From positions 97,747,001-97,811,000 of the forward strand of contig CM075344.1 in NCBI GenBank assembly GCA_037693485.1: a stretch of DNA of 64,000 nucleotides, written 5' to 3'. This document shows, in pieces, positions 33,726-43,707 of the stretch. Position numbers and translations under genes: made by a program. Under the pieces are notes generated by a model that searched no databases, was not told the DNA's origin, and saw nothing but the letters and a program-made list of their open reading frames with translations. Position 1 is the stretch's first letter. Each line of letters starts with the position of its first letter. Origin of the DNA: Kitagawia praeruptora (taxonomy: Eukaryota > Streptophyta > Magnoliopsida > Apiales > Apiaceae).

Positions 33726-34930
33726 AAAAAAAAATTAAAAAAATTGCACATTATGCATCTCAAATTAAATATCCTGTTCATCCGAAATTGGTAATCTTCC
33801 AATGTCATAAGTACACCCCAATATCATCACATTTGACACAAATAAATTTTTTCTAGTACAAAAATGATGGTAAATAAAAATCCTAAAGGTCATTCCTTCT
33901 TTCCACCCTTAGCGGCATCTCTTGTTCTTTTCCAACCGTTGGAGTCATTCCCTTATGCTTGAAAACAGTCCCAGTCTGGATGCGATATTCATGAAATGTA
34001 GCAAGTACATCCAGTGAAGCCAGCAATTAAAGTAGAACTGCAAATGGCGCATTACAATGAAATTATATGAGTATTGGAACAAATTTTATTTTAAGTGGGA
34101 GAAAAAATTAGCAGCAAAATCAGTTCACAGAAAATCTCATATTTCATTAAGCTTTAGAAATTTCACAAAAAATAAGTTAAAAAAGATTTTCCTAACCAAA
34201 AAAAGAAACATGCAATAGCAAAAGTTCATTTAAAAAATACAAAAGAAAAAATTATTAAGCATTCCAATCATGATTAAAAATTGGTATGAGAATAATGAAA
34301 AGAGTAATAGTTCTTGGTGATTATCAGCATCTATCTCTTTGGTTGTTATTCCTCTGCAGTGTCCTGTAAGTATAGCTAAAAATGATTTGGATTCCGAGAT
34401 TGGATCATTCATTCCCTGTTAAAATTAAACTGTAAATACACGCACATTTTAAAAAACATCAATGTGACCTGTATAACAAGGACTCTGTTCTCCATTCTTT
34501 TTACAAGATAGTTCAAAGGAATTGAAAGATCAAAGCTGAAAATGCTCTCTAGGACCCTGACCACACCAGGGTCGTAAGACTTCAATGTTTGTCAAGGCTA
34601 AACACACTTTACATGATCAGCAAATTATGACCATATGTTAAATTAAATTTACTCAAATATCCAACAACAAAAGGTCTACTCAGAAACCCTCAACTTAGGA
34701 AGGCCAAAGCTTTTAGATTTTGGCACATGATTCATGATACTTGATTCATGGGAGAACCAGATTATATATGGCAAAATATAAGTTAATAGTTGGTAATGCT
34801 ATTCATAAACAACTATACTGTAATTTTATGCAAAATAGCAACTAAACCAGAATGATGTTCCTAAAGGTTAATATAGAACTATTACTGCAACATGAGGATA
34901 TAGCTGTAGTCATTTCGTTGATAAGGCAAT
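33726..34930. other. CAC1 interior left of the NUP205 exons
   Basis: A+T-rich DNA with possible exon-like G+C islands at 33890-34020 and 34320-34415. I could not assign these to a known protein. They may be further downstream exons of the captured gene or unrelated captured pieces. Confidence 0.35.
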
Positions 34931-34932
34931 CA

Positions 34933-35094
34933 TCAACATGATTCGGAATCTGCACATCCACATGTCGTAAGAACCACACGATATATAATCTGGTCACGTA
35001 AAGCAGCCAGATCTATCAAACGATCACCGCACTCTGAATAGTAGTAGACACCACCCTTTTCGGAAGCTGCGGGACTTCCAAGTACATCTTCAGC
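34933..35094 (-). pseudogene. NUP205: Captured NUP205-like exon C
   Basis: After an acceptor site (TTTTTGTAG) the minus strand encodes AEDVLGSPAASEKGGVYYYS and then ECGDRLIDLAALRDQ, matching from memory the conserved plant nucleoporin NUP205 segment around GGVYYYSERGDRLIDL. A TGA ends the frame at 34933-34935 after a diverged tail. NUP205 is a large scaffold protein of the inner ring of the nuclear pore. Only a short C-terminal piece is present here. Confidence 0.65.
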
Positions 35095-35176
35095 CTACAA
35101 AAAAAAATATGTCACATAAAAAAGGTAAAAAATAGAATTTGGAATCAGCTTCTTCAACAGAATTTTGGAAGCTTAC

Positions 35177-35269
35177 AATATAGCCATATTTTATATTGGA
35201 AAGTGCTTGTGAGTACTTCACAGTAGTATCAGGAGATCTGAACTGAACAATCTCAAGCAATTCCAACAC
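35177..35269 (-). pseudogene. NUP205: Captured NUP205-like exon B
   Basis: A 93-base exon with intact AG acceptor (ATGTAG) and GT donor (GTAAGC) encodes VLELLEIVQFRSPDTTVKYS and 11 more residues ending KYGYI. It joins exon A and exon C in phase 0, so the original intron-exon structure has been kept: the capture was at DNA level, not through mRNA. Confidence 0.7.
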
Positions 35270-35482
35270 CTACATATAACCAAACAAACAGGTACAGGAA
35301 ACATCAGTACCAATACTACTGTGCATTCCCATTTATACAAGTCGAGGTCTGCACTTACAAGCAGTTACATCTTTTAATTAAGAGATATGATTTGGTCAGA
35401 TTGGGTTGTGAACTTAAAATCAATCATGCGCACAAAGGTATAACTGTATAAGAAACACAGGATTAAGAACAAGTAGCATTAC

Positions 35483-35686
35483 TTTAGTCCTGGTGACTAG
35501 TCTATTTCCAGCACTTTCGGGGTGATTACGAGAAACAGACTGTGACATATTAGGATCAAGACTAAATTCAGTTGGGTGTTACCCGAACATGTGAGCAAGA
35601 ATACTTTGACATGTTTCGCGATAGTTGGTATTGGTTACATCCCCAGCATGCAGTCCAACAGCTAGCAGCTTCAACAACCAAGCCCC
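35483..35686 (-). pseudogene. NUP205: Captured NUP205-like exon A, with stop
   Basis: A 204-base exon with acceptor TTATCAG and donor GTAATG encodes GAWLLKLLAVGLHAGDVTN, then CQSILAHMFG followed by an in-frame TAA where relatives have Gln. It then continues HPTEFSLDPNMSQSVSRN to RLVTRTK. A single stop in otherwise coherent sequence shows decay after capture. Confidence 0.7.
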
Positions 35687-35689
35687 CTG

Positions 35690-36800
35690 ATAACAGGTAA
35701 GAAAAAAAAGAGATGAGTTAAGTTACAAGAAACCATGAGCATCTAATGCTACAAAGACACGGTAACATAGGAATGCACACCAGGAGGGATAATAGGCTTG
35801 TTAATTTTCATAATTAGAAAGGAAAACCAACCAAATGGAGGGAGCTAATGCGAAGAGCCTGGCTGCTATTCCTCTTTCGTAGTGGTTCAACGCCCACTGT
35901 ATCCAAGTGTTGTGATGATAAGATAACAATATTAACTAAGAGCAACTGTGAATATCAGCAAACAGATAGCGGCTTGTACTATTCAAGAGTTTATAATATC
36001 ATGAGATGTCTTACTTTTATGAAGAACAGTCTGCATCAATTTCATCAAAAATATATTAAATCAGTCTGCATATGCTTGAGTAGAACAGGTAAGTGGGGAA
36101 AATGCACTACGTTTTTAGCAATGAGAACTAATGAATCAACTAAAAATAAATTAAATAGGCAAATAAACATCAATCAACACAACAACCCTCCCTCCCTTCC
36201 CATCCACCTCAATAACTCTCTAAACAATACTCAAATACTTCCGACTCACCAACGTATACAGCTGATGTACCACACTAATACTCCCATTCACTAACCTTAT
36301 CCCACTCCACTGAACCAAAAGGGGGGGTAATACATCTGAATCACTAAACAAGCCCGAAATCTACTAAACCAAAGCCCCAAATCTGAATCCCCAACCGAAG
36401 AATCCCTAAAATTAAAAAGAGAGATTAATTAGTTGAAATTTAAGCCTAATTAGTGAAGAAGAAATTGAATTGATAAACTCCAAATGAAGAACCCTTAATT
36501 TGAAAATGCCCTAATTTGAAAGAAGTTTATACCTCAAATTGAAGCCCCAATCAATTGAGAAGCCTTAAATTGAACCCAAATACGTATGAAGAAAATTATA
36601 GAGGAATTTAGGGAGAGAGTTTTAGGAGAGAGAGAGGGAGGGAGAGCTTAGAGAAAGAGAGGGTGAGAGAGTTTTGTAAGTGTCAAGATTGAAATTTTTA
36701 GTCTGAGAGATTAAGGTAAGAGGAGAGGGAATTGTCGAAAATTTGGGTGAAAATTTGGGCGGAAAGATTGCCGCTTTTCCAATTAGTACGGTGTGTGTCT
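35690..36800. other. CAC1 interior upstream of exon A
   Basis: A+T-rich DNA, then at 36350-36560 repeated phrases of the type ccctaatttgaa, and at 36600-36700 a GAGAGA-rich stretch like a plant 5' leader (in minus sense CT-rich). It could be the promoter and leader of the captured gene or of the transposon. The plus-strand open frame at 35848-36294 has no recognisable protein content. Confidence 0.4.
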
Positions 36801-37446
36801 TTTTTCATTCGATACATTTATTAATTATTTCAAAAAAAATTATTAATTATTTTTATGTATTTTATTAATTTAGAAATTTATTTATTCAAATTTTAAGATT
36901 TATAATTTTAGAAATTTATATTTTTACATTTCATGATTTTGTATTTTTTAAATTCGTTTATAAAATTTTTAAAAATTTAAAATTCATAATTACATTAAAT
37001 CAAATATCAATATTCGTGTTAAAGTTGAGGAAGATTCATATTATTCGTATATTAATATTATTTTTTAATTCATAAATTCATATACTATCCTAAATTTTTT
37101 ATAAATTTATTATTAAATCTTAAAAGTTTGATATATTTTTCTTTTAATAATTTAAAGGTAAGCTCTCATTTTTATAAAAATTAAATAATTTAAAGGTAAA
37201 CGTAATTTTAAAAAAATATTAAATTTTTAGTTAAAAAATTGAAAATTGATTTTATTAATGATCTAAGGTAACATATCATGTATGTTGCTAACATCCAACA
37301 GTTTAAAGCTAAGGTAACATCACGTTTGTGGCTAAGGTAACACAAAAAATAAAATGTTATATTAGGTCCAAAGTAACATGCTAAGGTAACATATTCCAGC
37401 AACATCCATGAAAAAGATGTAACGATAGGCCATCTATGGCGTAGTG
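36801..37446. repeat. CAC1 right end: A+T-rich zone and subterminal repeats
   Basis: A very A+T-rich stretch to about 37240 is followed by several ctaaggtaacat motifs at 37260-37420 and the terminal inverted repeat ending GTAGTG at 37446. Confidence 0.7.
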
Positions 37447-37449
37447 CTG

Positions 37450-37680
37450 GTCGGCTGCCAGGTGCTCCTGGTCGGCCTGCTAGGTGCTCCTGATCGGCCA
37501 GACCATCTTTCTGGCACCTGGTCGGCTACCAGGTGATCCTGGTCGGCCAGACCTTCTCAATGGCACCTGGTCGGCTGCCAGGTGATCCTGGTCGGCCAGA
37601 CCTTCTCAATGGCACCTGGTCGGCTGCCAGGTGATCCTGGTTGCCTGCCAGGTGCTCCTTGGTTGCTTTGTCGTGCCTCT
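37450..37680 (+). repeat. Tandem repeat array C in TAT1, right of CAC1
   Basis: The units GTCGGCTGCCAGGTGCTCCT and TTCTCAATGGCACCTG continue the array broken by CAC1. A 55-60-bp period is visible around 37540-37640. Confidence 0.85.
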
Positions 37681-38456
37681 CGGAGCTTTTCGCAATGCTT
37701 GGAATCTCGTTCTTGAATCACGTCCTTGACATCCGTATGTTGTATACTTCCTTTCAGGGCATAATCAGTCTCTTTGTTAGCAAAGACTAACTGATAGTGT
37801 TTTATCTTCCTTAAACGTAATTAGCTCCTTAAGCTTAGATGAGTGCCCTGGCACAGCTTGTTGCTATATCTTCGTTTAAATCCTTCACTTCAAATTGGCT
37901 TTCATAACTTTCGTGGCCTTCCGGGCTTTAACTCGCTTGTTGAATCCTTGGTTTTAAACCTTGAATTCATTCATGGTTATTGGTTATCATCAACCCTTAA
38001 CTCTTATTCTAAGATGTAAAAATGATGAAGTCCCTTAGTTCTTGCCCCTTGCTACATATGGTGGAGGTCTTGCTTCTCGGTTGATCTTTCAAGAAGTTCT
38101 CTTGCCACTTAGCACTTGACTTCAAGTCTGGTATGCCTTGGCTGGTTGTCAACCCTTTATCTTGATTCTAGGTTTCCAACCTTCTTCTTATGCTCACAGG
38201 TACTTACTTTGGTTTGAATTCGATTGACGGCTCTTGATTCAAGTCCTTACACTCAAACGACAAACTCGATTGGAGGCAGACAGCCTTTTTGGCCATCAAG
38301 GCTAAAATTTTGTGTCAGGATTTGAGATTCAAGATTTTAAGTATGGAATGACAAAGGACCTCTTATCTCAACATTCTCACTAATAGTTTCTGTGCCTTCA
38401 AGGCATTATTAGGGAGCCAACCAGTCTCAGGATGAGCTTTTAAGAGGGTCTATCCT
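37681..38456 (-). pseudogene. TAT1 pol: decayed integrase start and non-coding remainder
   Basis: On the minus strand short matches to the linker and integrase zinc-finger region of Tat elements can be seen in different frames: KAHPETGWLPNNA near 38400-38440 and SFVIPYLK near 38310-38350. No DDE core is found, so most of integrase is deleted or beyond recognition. The rest down to the repeats has no gene I can support. Confidence 0.55.
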
Positions 38457-38870
38457 TCAGCTTACATCAACTGGTGCTACCAATTTCGAAATAATAGACG
38501 GGGCCTTCAAGACCTGGAAGTAAACACTTCCGGCGTAGTTCTCTATCTCAGAAGAAGTAAACTTAGATTGGGCATCAGCCTTAATGTTCTGTTCTCTCGA
38601 AATGTGCTTCTCATACCATTCATCAAACTGAGTCATCACGGCCTTCACGACTCTCAAGTACTTTGTCGTAGTTTGAGATTCTTGACTCTCATGATTCTAG
38701 CCAAGCCCAATCCGGCTATCAAGGCTTCATACTCAGCTTCGTTGCTAGTTGTTGGGAAGTCCAACTTCAAAACGTACTCAACTGTGAACCCATCGGGGCT
38801 TTGCAAGACCAAAACTGCACCACTAGATTTTGTTTTTGATGCTCCATCAAAATAGAGCACCCAATATTCC
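38457..38870 (-). pseudogene. TAT1 pol: archaeal-type RNase H (aRH)
   Basis: The minus strand encodes LYFDGASKTKSSGAVLVLQ with the first catalytic Asp, FPTTSNEAEYEALIAGLGLA with the Glu, and later EKHISREQNIKADAQSKF with the last Asp region. A second RNase H of this type after the normal one is diagnostic of the Tat branch. A frame change lies near 38655. Confidence 0.85.
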
Positions 38871-38872
38871 TT

Positions 38873-39360
38873 TTAATCAGGTATAAGCTCCTCATCTTTA
38901 TCCTTTCTTCCATGGGTGGTTACTGTCTCCTGCCCCCCGACTTCTTGGTTGCGAATGGCACATTCAACCATGAAGTCCGCCAATGCCTGAGCCTTGATGG
39001 CTCTTCGAGGCTTATACGTGACGTCAAATTCTCCAAGCTTAATTGCCCACTTGATCAGCCTTCTACTGGCCTTCGGGCTATGCAATATGTTCCTCAATTG
39101 CTGGTTCGTTAGGACTTCAATCTTGTGCATCTGAAAGTATGGTCGTAGCTTTCTCGAGGCGGTTACCAATGCCAGAGCAAACTTCTCAATGTTATAGTGA
39201 TTCAACTCAGCTCCGTGCAAGACCTTGCTCACATAGTAGATAGGTCCTTGAACCTTATTCTCTTCTCGAATGAGAACATCACTCAATGCTTGTGCAGATA
39301 CCGCCAGGTATAGATAAAGAGTCTCTTCAGGACTAGGTTTGGCCAACAACGGGGCTTCAG
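38873..39360 (-). pseudogene. TAT1 pol: first RNase H, fused to the LTR by deletion
   Basis: The frame reads EAPLLAKPSPEETLYLYLAVS, split here into its parts LLAKPSPEETLY and LYLAVSAQALSDVLI, then GPIYYVSKVLHGAELNHYNI, TNQQLRNILHSPKASRRL and WAIKLGEFDVTYKPR. This is the gypsy RNase H with the connection to the aRH domain. The catalytic RT lies upstream in intact elements but is missing: the LTR begins at 39361 in mid-gene. Confidence 0.85.
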
Positions 39361-39858
39361 TTATTAGATTGCGGCTAGGTTTGCTGTATTTAATGCTAGG
39401 GTGCGTGAGCTTCGTGCTTTAATGGCTGCTCTCGTGCTCGTGGCTAAATCTGCCTTCACAAGATGCCTACGTACTTTGATGCGTATCAAAGATCAAGCCA
39501 AAAACGTAGTTCTGAGAATGAGGGGTCAGACCCTTTATATAGGCTGAGAAGCCCTAAAATTGTAGTAGGGTTAGGTGACTTGGTGGGCAAGTCACCGACT
39601 AGAAGAAGGTTCTAGTCTCCTTCCATGTATGAATCAGTTTCCATGTTGAAGTATGTGCCTTGGAGGCTAAGTCAGGCAAGAGTTATATCCTTGTTTGACT
39701 CTTATTTGCTGAGCTGTTTATTACCCCTAATATTAATTACAAAATTAATATTATAAATAGGGTTTGGGCCTATCTGGTGGGCCCCATGTTTGGACCATTC
39801 CAGGTCTAATTAATGCCACATTAAATGTGTCTTTAGGGCTTACTTTTAGCCCATATCA
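39361..39858 (-). repeat. TAT1 5' LTR, lacking its last 21 bases
   Basis: It is nearly identical to 31070-31568. The 21 bases TGTTATGGAATAAAAACTAG plus G that begin the left copy on the plus strand are absent, replaced by RNase H coding sequence. The PBS is therefore lost as well. Confidence 0.85.
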
Positions 39859-39863
39859 CTAGG
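39859..39863 (+). repeat. TAT1 target-site duplication, right copy (ctagg)
   Basis: Exact match to 31044-31048. Confidence 0.9.
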
Positions 39864-40530
39864 CCTTATAACTTCTTTATCTAAAAGATCTTGAAATTAC
39901 ATAATTAACTCCTTCGTCTCCGCAGCCTTGTCAAAGTAACTGTCTTGCTTTCATGAATGTCAAATTTCTTATCTTACTTCTCTCCTTGAAATTAAACTTC
40001 CTTATCATTCTCAATTTCTTAATCTCACCTTCTTATGTCTACATCCAAACTGTGTATCATAATCAACCAACCAATCCTTATTCTTAATAGCCTCTTTCCT
40101 AACCATGTCGAAATTTTGTCACTTCCAAGTAATTGATAGGTAATAGTTTTGTTACTCTTATCGTAGTGTTTATAGAGACAGACTTGATACAATCCTCAAC
40201 GAAATGTCCTTGAACTTCTGATTCTAACACTCATGATTTAACTTTTTCTCCACTTAGACTTACAACTCTAGATATTTAACTTGGTACAAATTTCAGTATG
40301 CTTCCTCTTGAACTTATTTCTTTCGACAATGGAGATCTTGCTATTCTTTAAAAATTCATATCTTATGGGTGGCTACCTTGCCTTACTATTCCAATTTTAA
40401 TCTTCCATATCCTACATTTACCTTTAACTGCATTCCTTGTTATCTATCAAAGCAATTCTCAAAATTTCTTGATTCTTCGTCTCCTTCATCTTATTCCATC
40501 TTAGTCAAATATACTTTATTACCAATAATC
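39864..40530 (-). pseudogene. TEK-H pol: start of RT and linker to protease, decayed
   Basis: The minus strand encodes KELIM, a stop, then FQDLLDKEVIRP continuing into the RT left of TAT1. Further upstream, near 40040-40110, DWLVDYDTQFGCRHKKVRLR resembles the conserved block after the gypsy protease (usual form DWL...I-D-C..K.V..R). The remainder up to the LINE junction is too decayed to assign. The protease active site is not visible. Confidence 0.6.
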
Positions 40531-41088
40531 ATGACTCTTGAAGAATGCACACTTTGGAATGTGAAATTTATGCCAGAGAACAGGTAGCCATAGAGGGGGG
40601 GTCGCATGTCGCCTCAAATTGTCCCAGACAATAGACATTGTGACAATCTTTTGATTATTCCACAGAACAGCATCCTCTGCTACTATACTACAAGATTCCA
40701 ACAAATGTCGAAGCTCAATTGCCTTCACATGGTTCGTGCGTGATGCTGACCAAAGTCCCTCTCTAATAAAGGTGCAGATCTGCGCAAGGTTAGTAGATTC
40801 CATGATTGAAATAATATCATTTCCCATTCGACTTGCCAGGGAAGGTTTCAACAGCCAAGGGTCATGCCAAAGTTTAAACATCGAGTTTCTTCCAATTTGA
40901 AACGAGATAAATTGCAGGGCCTCAGATCTCATATTTAAGATTTTCCGGACGTTCCAAGGGCACTTGTAAGGAATTTGTGCACTCCAAAATGCTTTGTTTT
41001 TGAACAAGCAATTGTGAATCCAAAGAAGCCATAAAGCTGAGGGCGTTGGAGTCGCAATACGCCAAATCTGATATAGAATTGCTGCTCA
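40519..41088 (-). pseudogene. LINE ORF2: C-terminal part with truncated zf-RVT
   Basis: It is in the same frame as the main ORF2, after an in-frame TGA at 41086-41088. It reads AAILYQIWRIATP, LWLLWIHNCLFKNKAFW, FKLWHDPWLL and ends with LWHKFHIPKCAFF, the beginning of the zf-RVT zinc-binding domain. The last residues (KSHDYW) are from the flanking sequence. Confidence 0.8.
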
Positions 41089-43692
41089 GTTCCATTCAAA
41101 CAAGTCACGAAGGCCAAGCCCTCCCTCATCTTTCTTAAGACAACAATCTGACCATGCAACTTTGTGTTGATAACTGCCTTGATATTTTCCACCCCAAAGA
41201 TATCGTGCAAAATATGATTGAATTTGTTTTAGAACCCCTTTAGGTAAGAAAATATAAGCAGACCAATACCCTTGAATATTCAACAAAACTGATTTTAAAA
41301 ACTGCAGCCTGCCAGTGTATCTCAGGTATCTAGAAGTCCATGAGTCCATTTTAGAGCAAAGTCTTTGAATTAAAGGAGCACAGTCCATTGCTGTTAGTCT
41401 TAAAGTAATAAATGGTAAACCCAGATATTTTATTGGCAGAGTACCCTGCTGGAATCCTGAAATATTCAGAGTGTGTTGCATAACTGTAGAAGGGACATTA
41501 CAGAAGAAACACATACTTTTTTCTGGGTTTACATGGAGTCCAGAAACCCCAGAGAACCGATTTAGCGAGTCTAGCAGAGCAGATACTGAGCTTGAATCAC
41601 CTTTGCAGAATAAGAAAATGTCATCAGTGAAAATAATATGAGAAATCTTCAGCTCCTTTGTTCGCCAGTGATAAGAAAAAGAAGGGTCCCGTTCTAGGTC
41701 ATGTTTCAGATAAGATGATAGCACCTCCATTCCAAGCATAAACAGATAGGGGGACAATGGGTCTCCTTGACGGAGCCCCGAGTTGCTCTTGAAGAAACCC
41801 TCTAATGACCCATTAACCTTAACTGAGAACATACAACTGGTGATACACTTTCGAACCCAATCAATGAAGATTCGAGGAAACTGCATTCTTTCCATGACAA
41901 TAAATATAAAGTCCCAATTCATCATATCAAAAGCTTTGTGTATATCAAGCTTGAAAGCACAGTGAGGTGGCCCTTCATTTCGATGATAGTCTTTGCAAAG
42001 GGCTTGAGCTAACATAATATTGTCTCCTATAATTATTCCTAGAATAAAAGCAGACTGCATGTTAGAAATAATGCTTGGCATAATTTTCTTCATTCTCATT
42101 GCAAGCAGCTTTGAAATACATTTGTATAAGGTGTTGCAACACGAAATTGGCCTGAAGTGCGTCATAAGAGAAGGGTTTGCAACTTTAGGGACAAGAGCAA
42201 TTGCAGTGGAGTTTATAATACGGGGTAGGTGAAGACTGTCGAAGAAATATAGAATAGCAGCCACTACATCATCACCCACAATCTCCCACGCTATTGTATA
42301 AAACTCAGAGGTAAAACCATCAGGTCCAGGGCTTTTCTGTTTAGCCATTTGTTTGATCACACTGAGAACCTCCTCCTTACTGAATGGCATAGAAAGCAAA
42401 TTTCTCTGATTTTCAGAAACAATAGGCAATGTGACATCAGGGTCAAAGTCAGAGGTGTTTGAGGCAGTACCCAAAAGGTTTTGATAATAATCCACTGCAA
42501 TACGGGCAATGTCTCGATGAGAGCGGTGAGTGGTGCCTTGATCATCATCTAGAGCCAAGATTTTGTTGACATTCCAACGACCTTTGCAGGATTTGAAAAA
42601 GAAGCTATTGTTTCCATCCCCTGATTTCAGCCATGTGATACGAGATTTTTGCTTTAGGAATATTTCTTCTTGGCTAAGGGCTTTACTAAGCTTGCTACAC
42701 AGGACTCCTTCTTGAATGAAGTCAGCAGTTGAAGGGTTATTCATGGATTCCTGGAAATGAAGCAATGCATCTCTTGCAGAGACAACGTTCTCATGGAGAT
42801 TTCCTTTTACAACATTCAGAGATTTCAGTACTTGCTTGACCTTCCTTAATTTTGATGTTAGGATAAACCAAGGATCCCCCTCAGCAGATTCACTCCATGT
42901 TGAACGAACAGAAGATAGGAAATCAGGATGATTTATAACATGCTGGAAAACTTGAAAAGGCTTATACGTTCTATCAACCGAGAAGTTTAAATTGACCACA
43001 GCCGGACAGTGGTCAGAGAGCCCTCGAGGAAGAAATTTTGCAGTAGAGAGAGTTAATTGCTCTAACCAGATGTCATTGACCATCACCCTATCAAGCTTCT
43101 TCTGAACTGGGTAACTCCTACTGCTATCCCACCAGGTTAGATGTTGTCTTGTGTAATTGAGATCAGTAATGCCCAAGTCATTCACAAATTCTCTAAATTC
43201 TCTCATACCTGTAGAAAAAGTGATAACACCTCCTTTGATTTCATCCGAGTTCAAACAGACATTAAAGTCCCCCAAAAGTACCCAAAGGAGATGAGCATCC
43301 TGAACAAAAGATTCCTCAAACTCTGTAAGACTATGCCAAAGACCCCTTCTAGAGACATGGGTATTGAAAGCATAAATAAATGAGATAAAGAAACAGGTCT
43401 GAGACTCCAAACAAGTGACTTTACAAGTTATATGCTGAGCCTGAGTAATAAGAGGTTGTAGGTGCCATTTACATGGATCCCATCCTATCCAAATCCTTCC
43501 ATTGTAATGAGAATTGTAGTTGTAGTGCCAGTTGTGCATACTAGAAAGATATCTTGAGACCGAATCGGCCGCTTCCTTTTTAACATGTGTTTCCAGGAGG
43601 GCAAAAAGACCCAACTTGTTAAAGCTGAGAAAGTCTTTAATAAAAGACAACTTATTATTCAAACCCCTCACATTGTAGGAACAAAAAGTCAT
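41086..43692 (-). pseudogene. LINE ORF2: endonuclease and reverse transcriptase
   Basis: This long open frame of 868 residues begins with an apurinic-type endonuclease: MTFCSYNVRGLNNK, LFALLETHVKKE with the catalytic Glu, VLLGDFNVCLN with the Asp-Asn pair and GLSDHCPAVV with the final Asp-His. The RT follows from about residue 430: SPGPDGFTSEFY, HFRPISCCNTLYK, AFKLDIHKAFDMMNWDF with the first Asp, GLRQGDPLSPYLF, and FTDD at the catalytic position where LINEs have F/YADD. It would nick target DNA and copy its RNA there. Apart from the TGA at its end, the frame is clean, so this is a relatively recent insertion. Confidence 0.9.
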
Positions 43693-43707
43693 AAAGACAA
43701 AGATATC

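Larger units (their letters stand above)
33376..37446. mobile_element. CAC1: non-autonomous CACTA transposon with captured gene
   Basis: The ends are CACTACACCATAAACAGCC and, inverted at the right, CACTACGCCATAGATGGCC, so the terminal inverted repeat is about 28 bp with mismatches. The 3-bp TSD is ctg. Both subterminal regions are packed with a short motif, ctaaggtaacat, in both orientations (33400-33725 and 37140-37420), as expected for transposase-binding sites. I find no transposase. The interior holds exons of a NUP205-like gene and A+T-rich DNA. It is inserted in the tandem repeats of TAT1. Confidence 0.85.
31049..39858 (-). mobile_element. TAT1: Tat-lineage gypsy element, internally deleted
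   Basis: Two LTRs (31049-31568 and 39361-39858) with a shared TSD ctagg enclose an internal region with RNase H, a second archaeal-type RNase H (typical of the Tat branch), a decayed integrase start, long tandem repeats and a PPT. The 5' LTR at the right is joined directly to the RNase H coding region, so PBS, gag, protease and RT are deleted together with the last 21 bases of that LTR. Six substitutions and one indel in about 498 bp separate the LTRs by my count. CAC1 is inserted in its repeats. Confidence 0.85.

Noticed and set aside
35848..36294. A 148-codon plus-strand frame inside CAC1.
   Set aside because: It is antisense to the captured gene, low-complexity toward its end (Asn/His-rich), and has no recognised motif or promoter.
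41783..43383. Plus-strand frames within the LINE.
   Set aside because: They are shadows of the ORF2 frame on the opposite strand.
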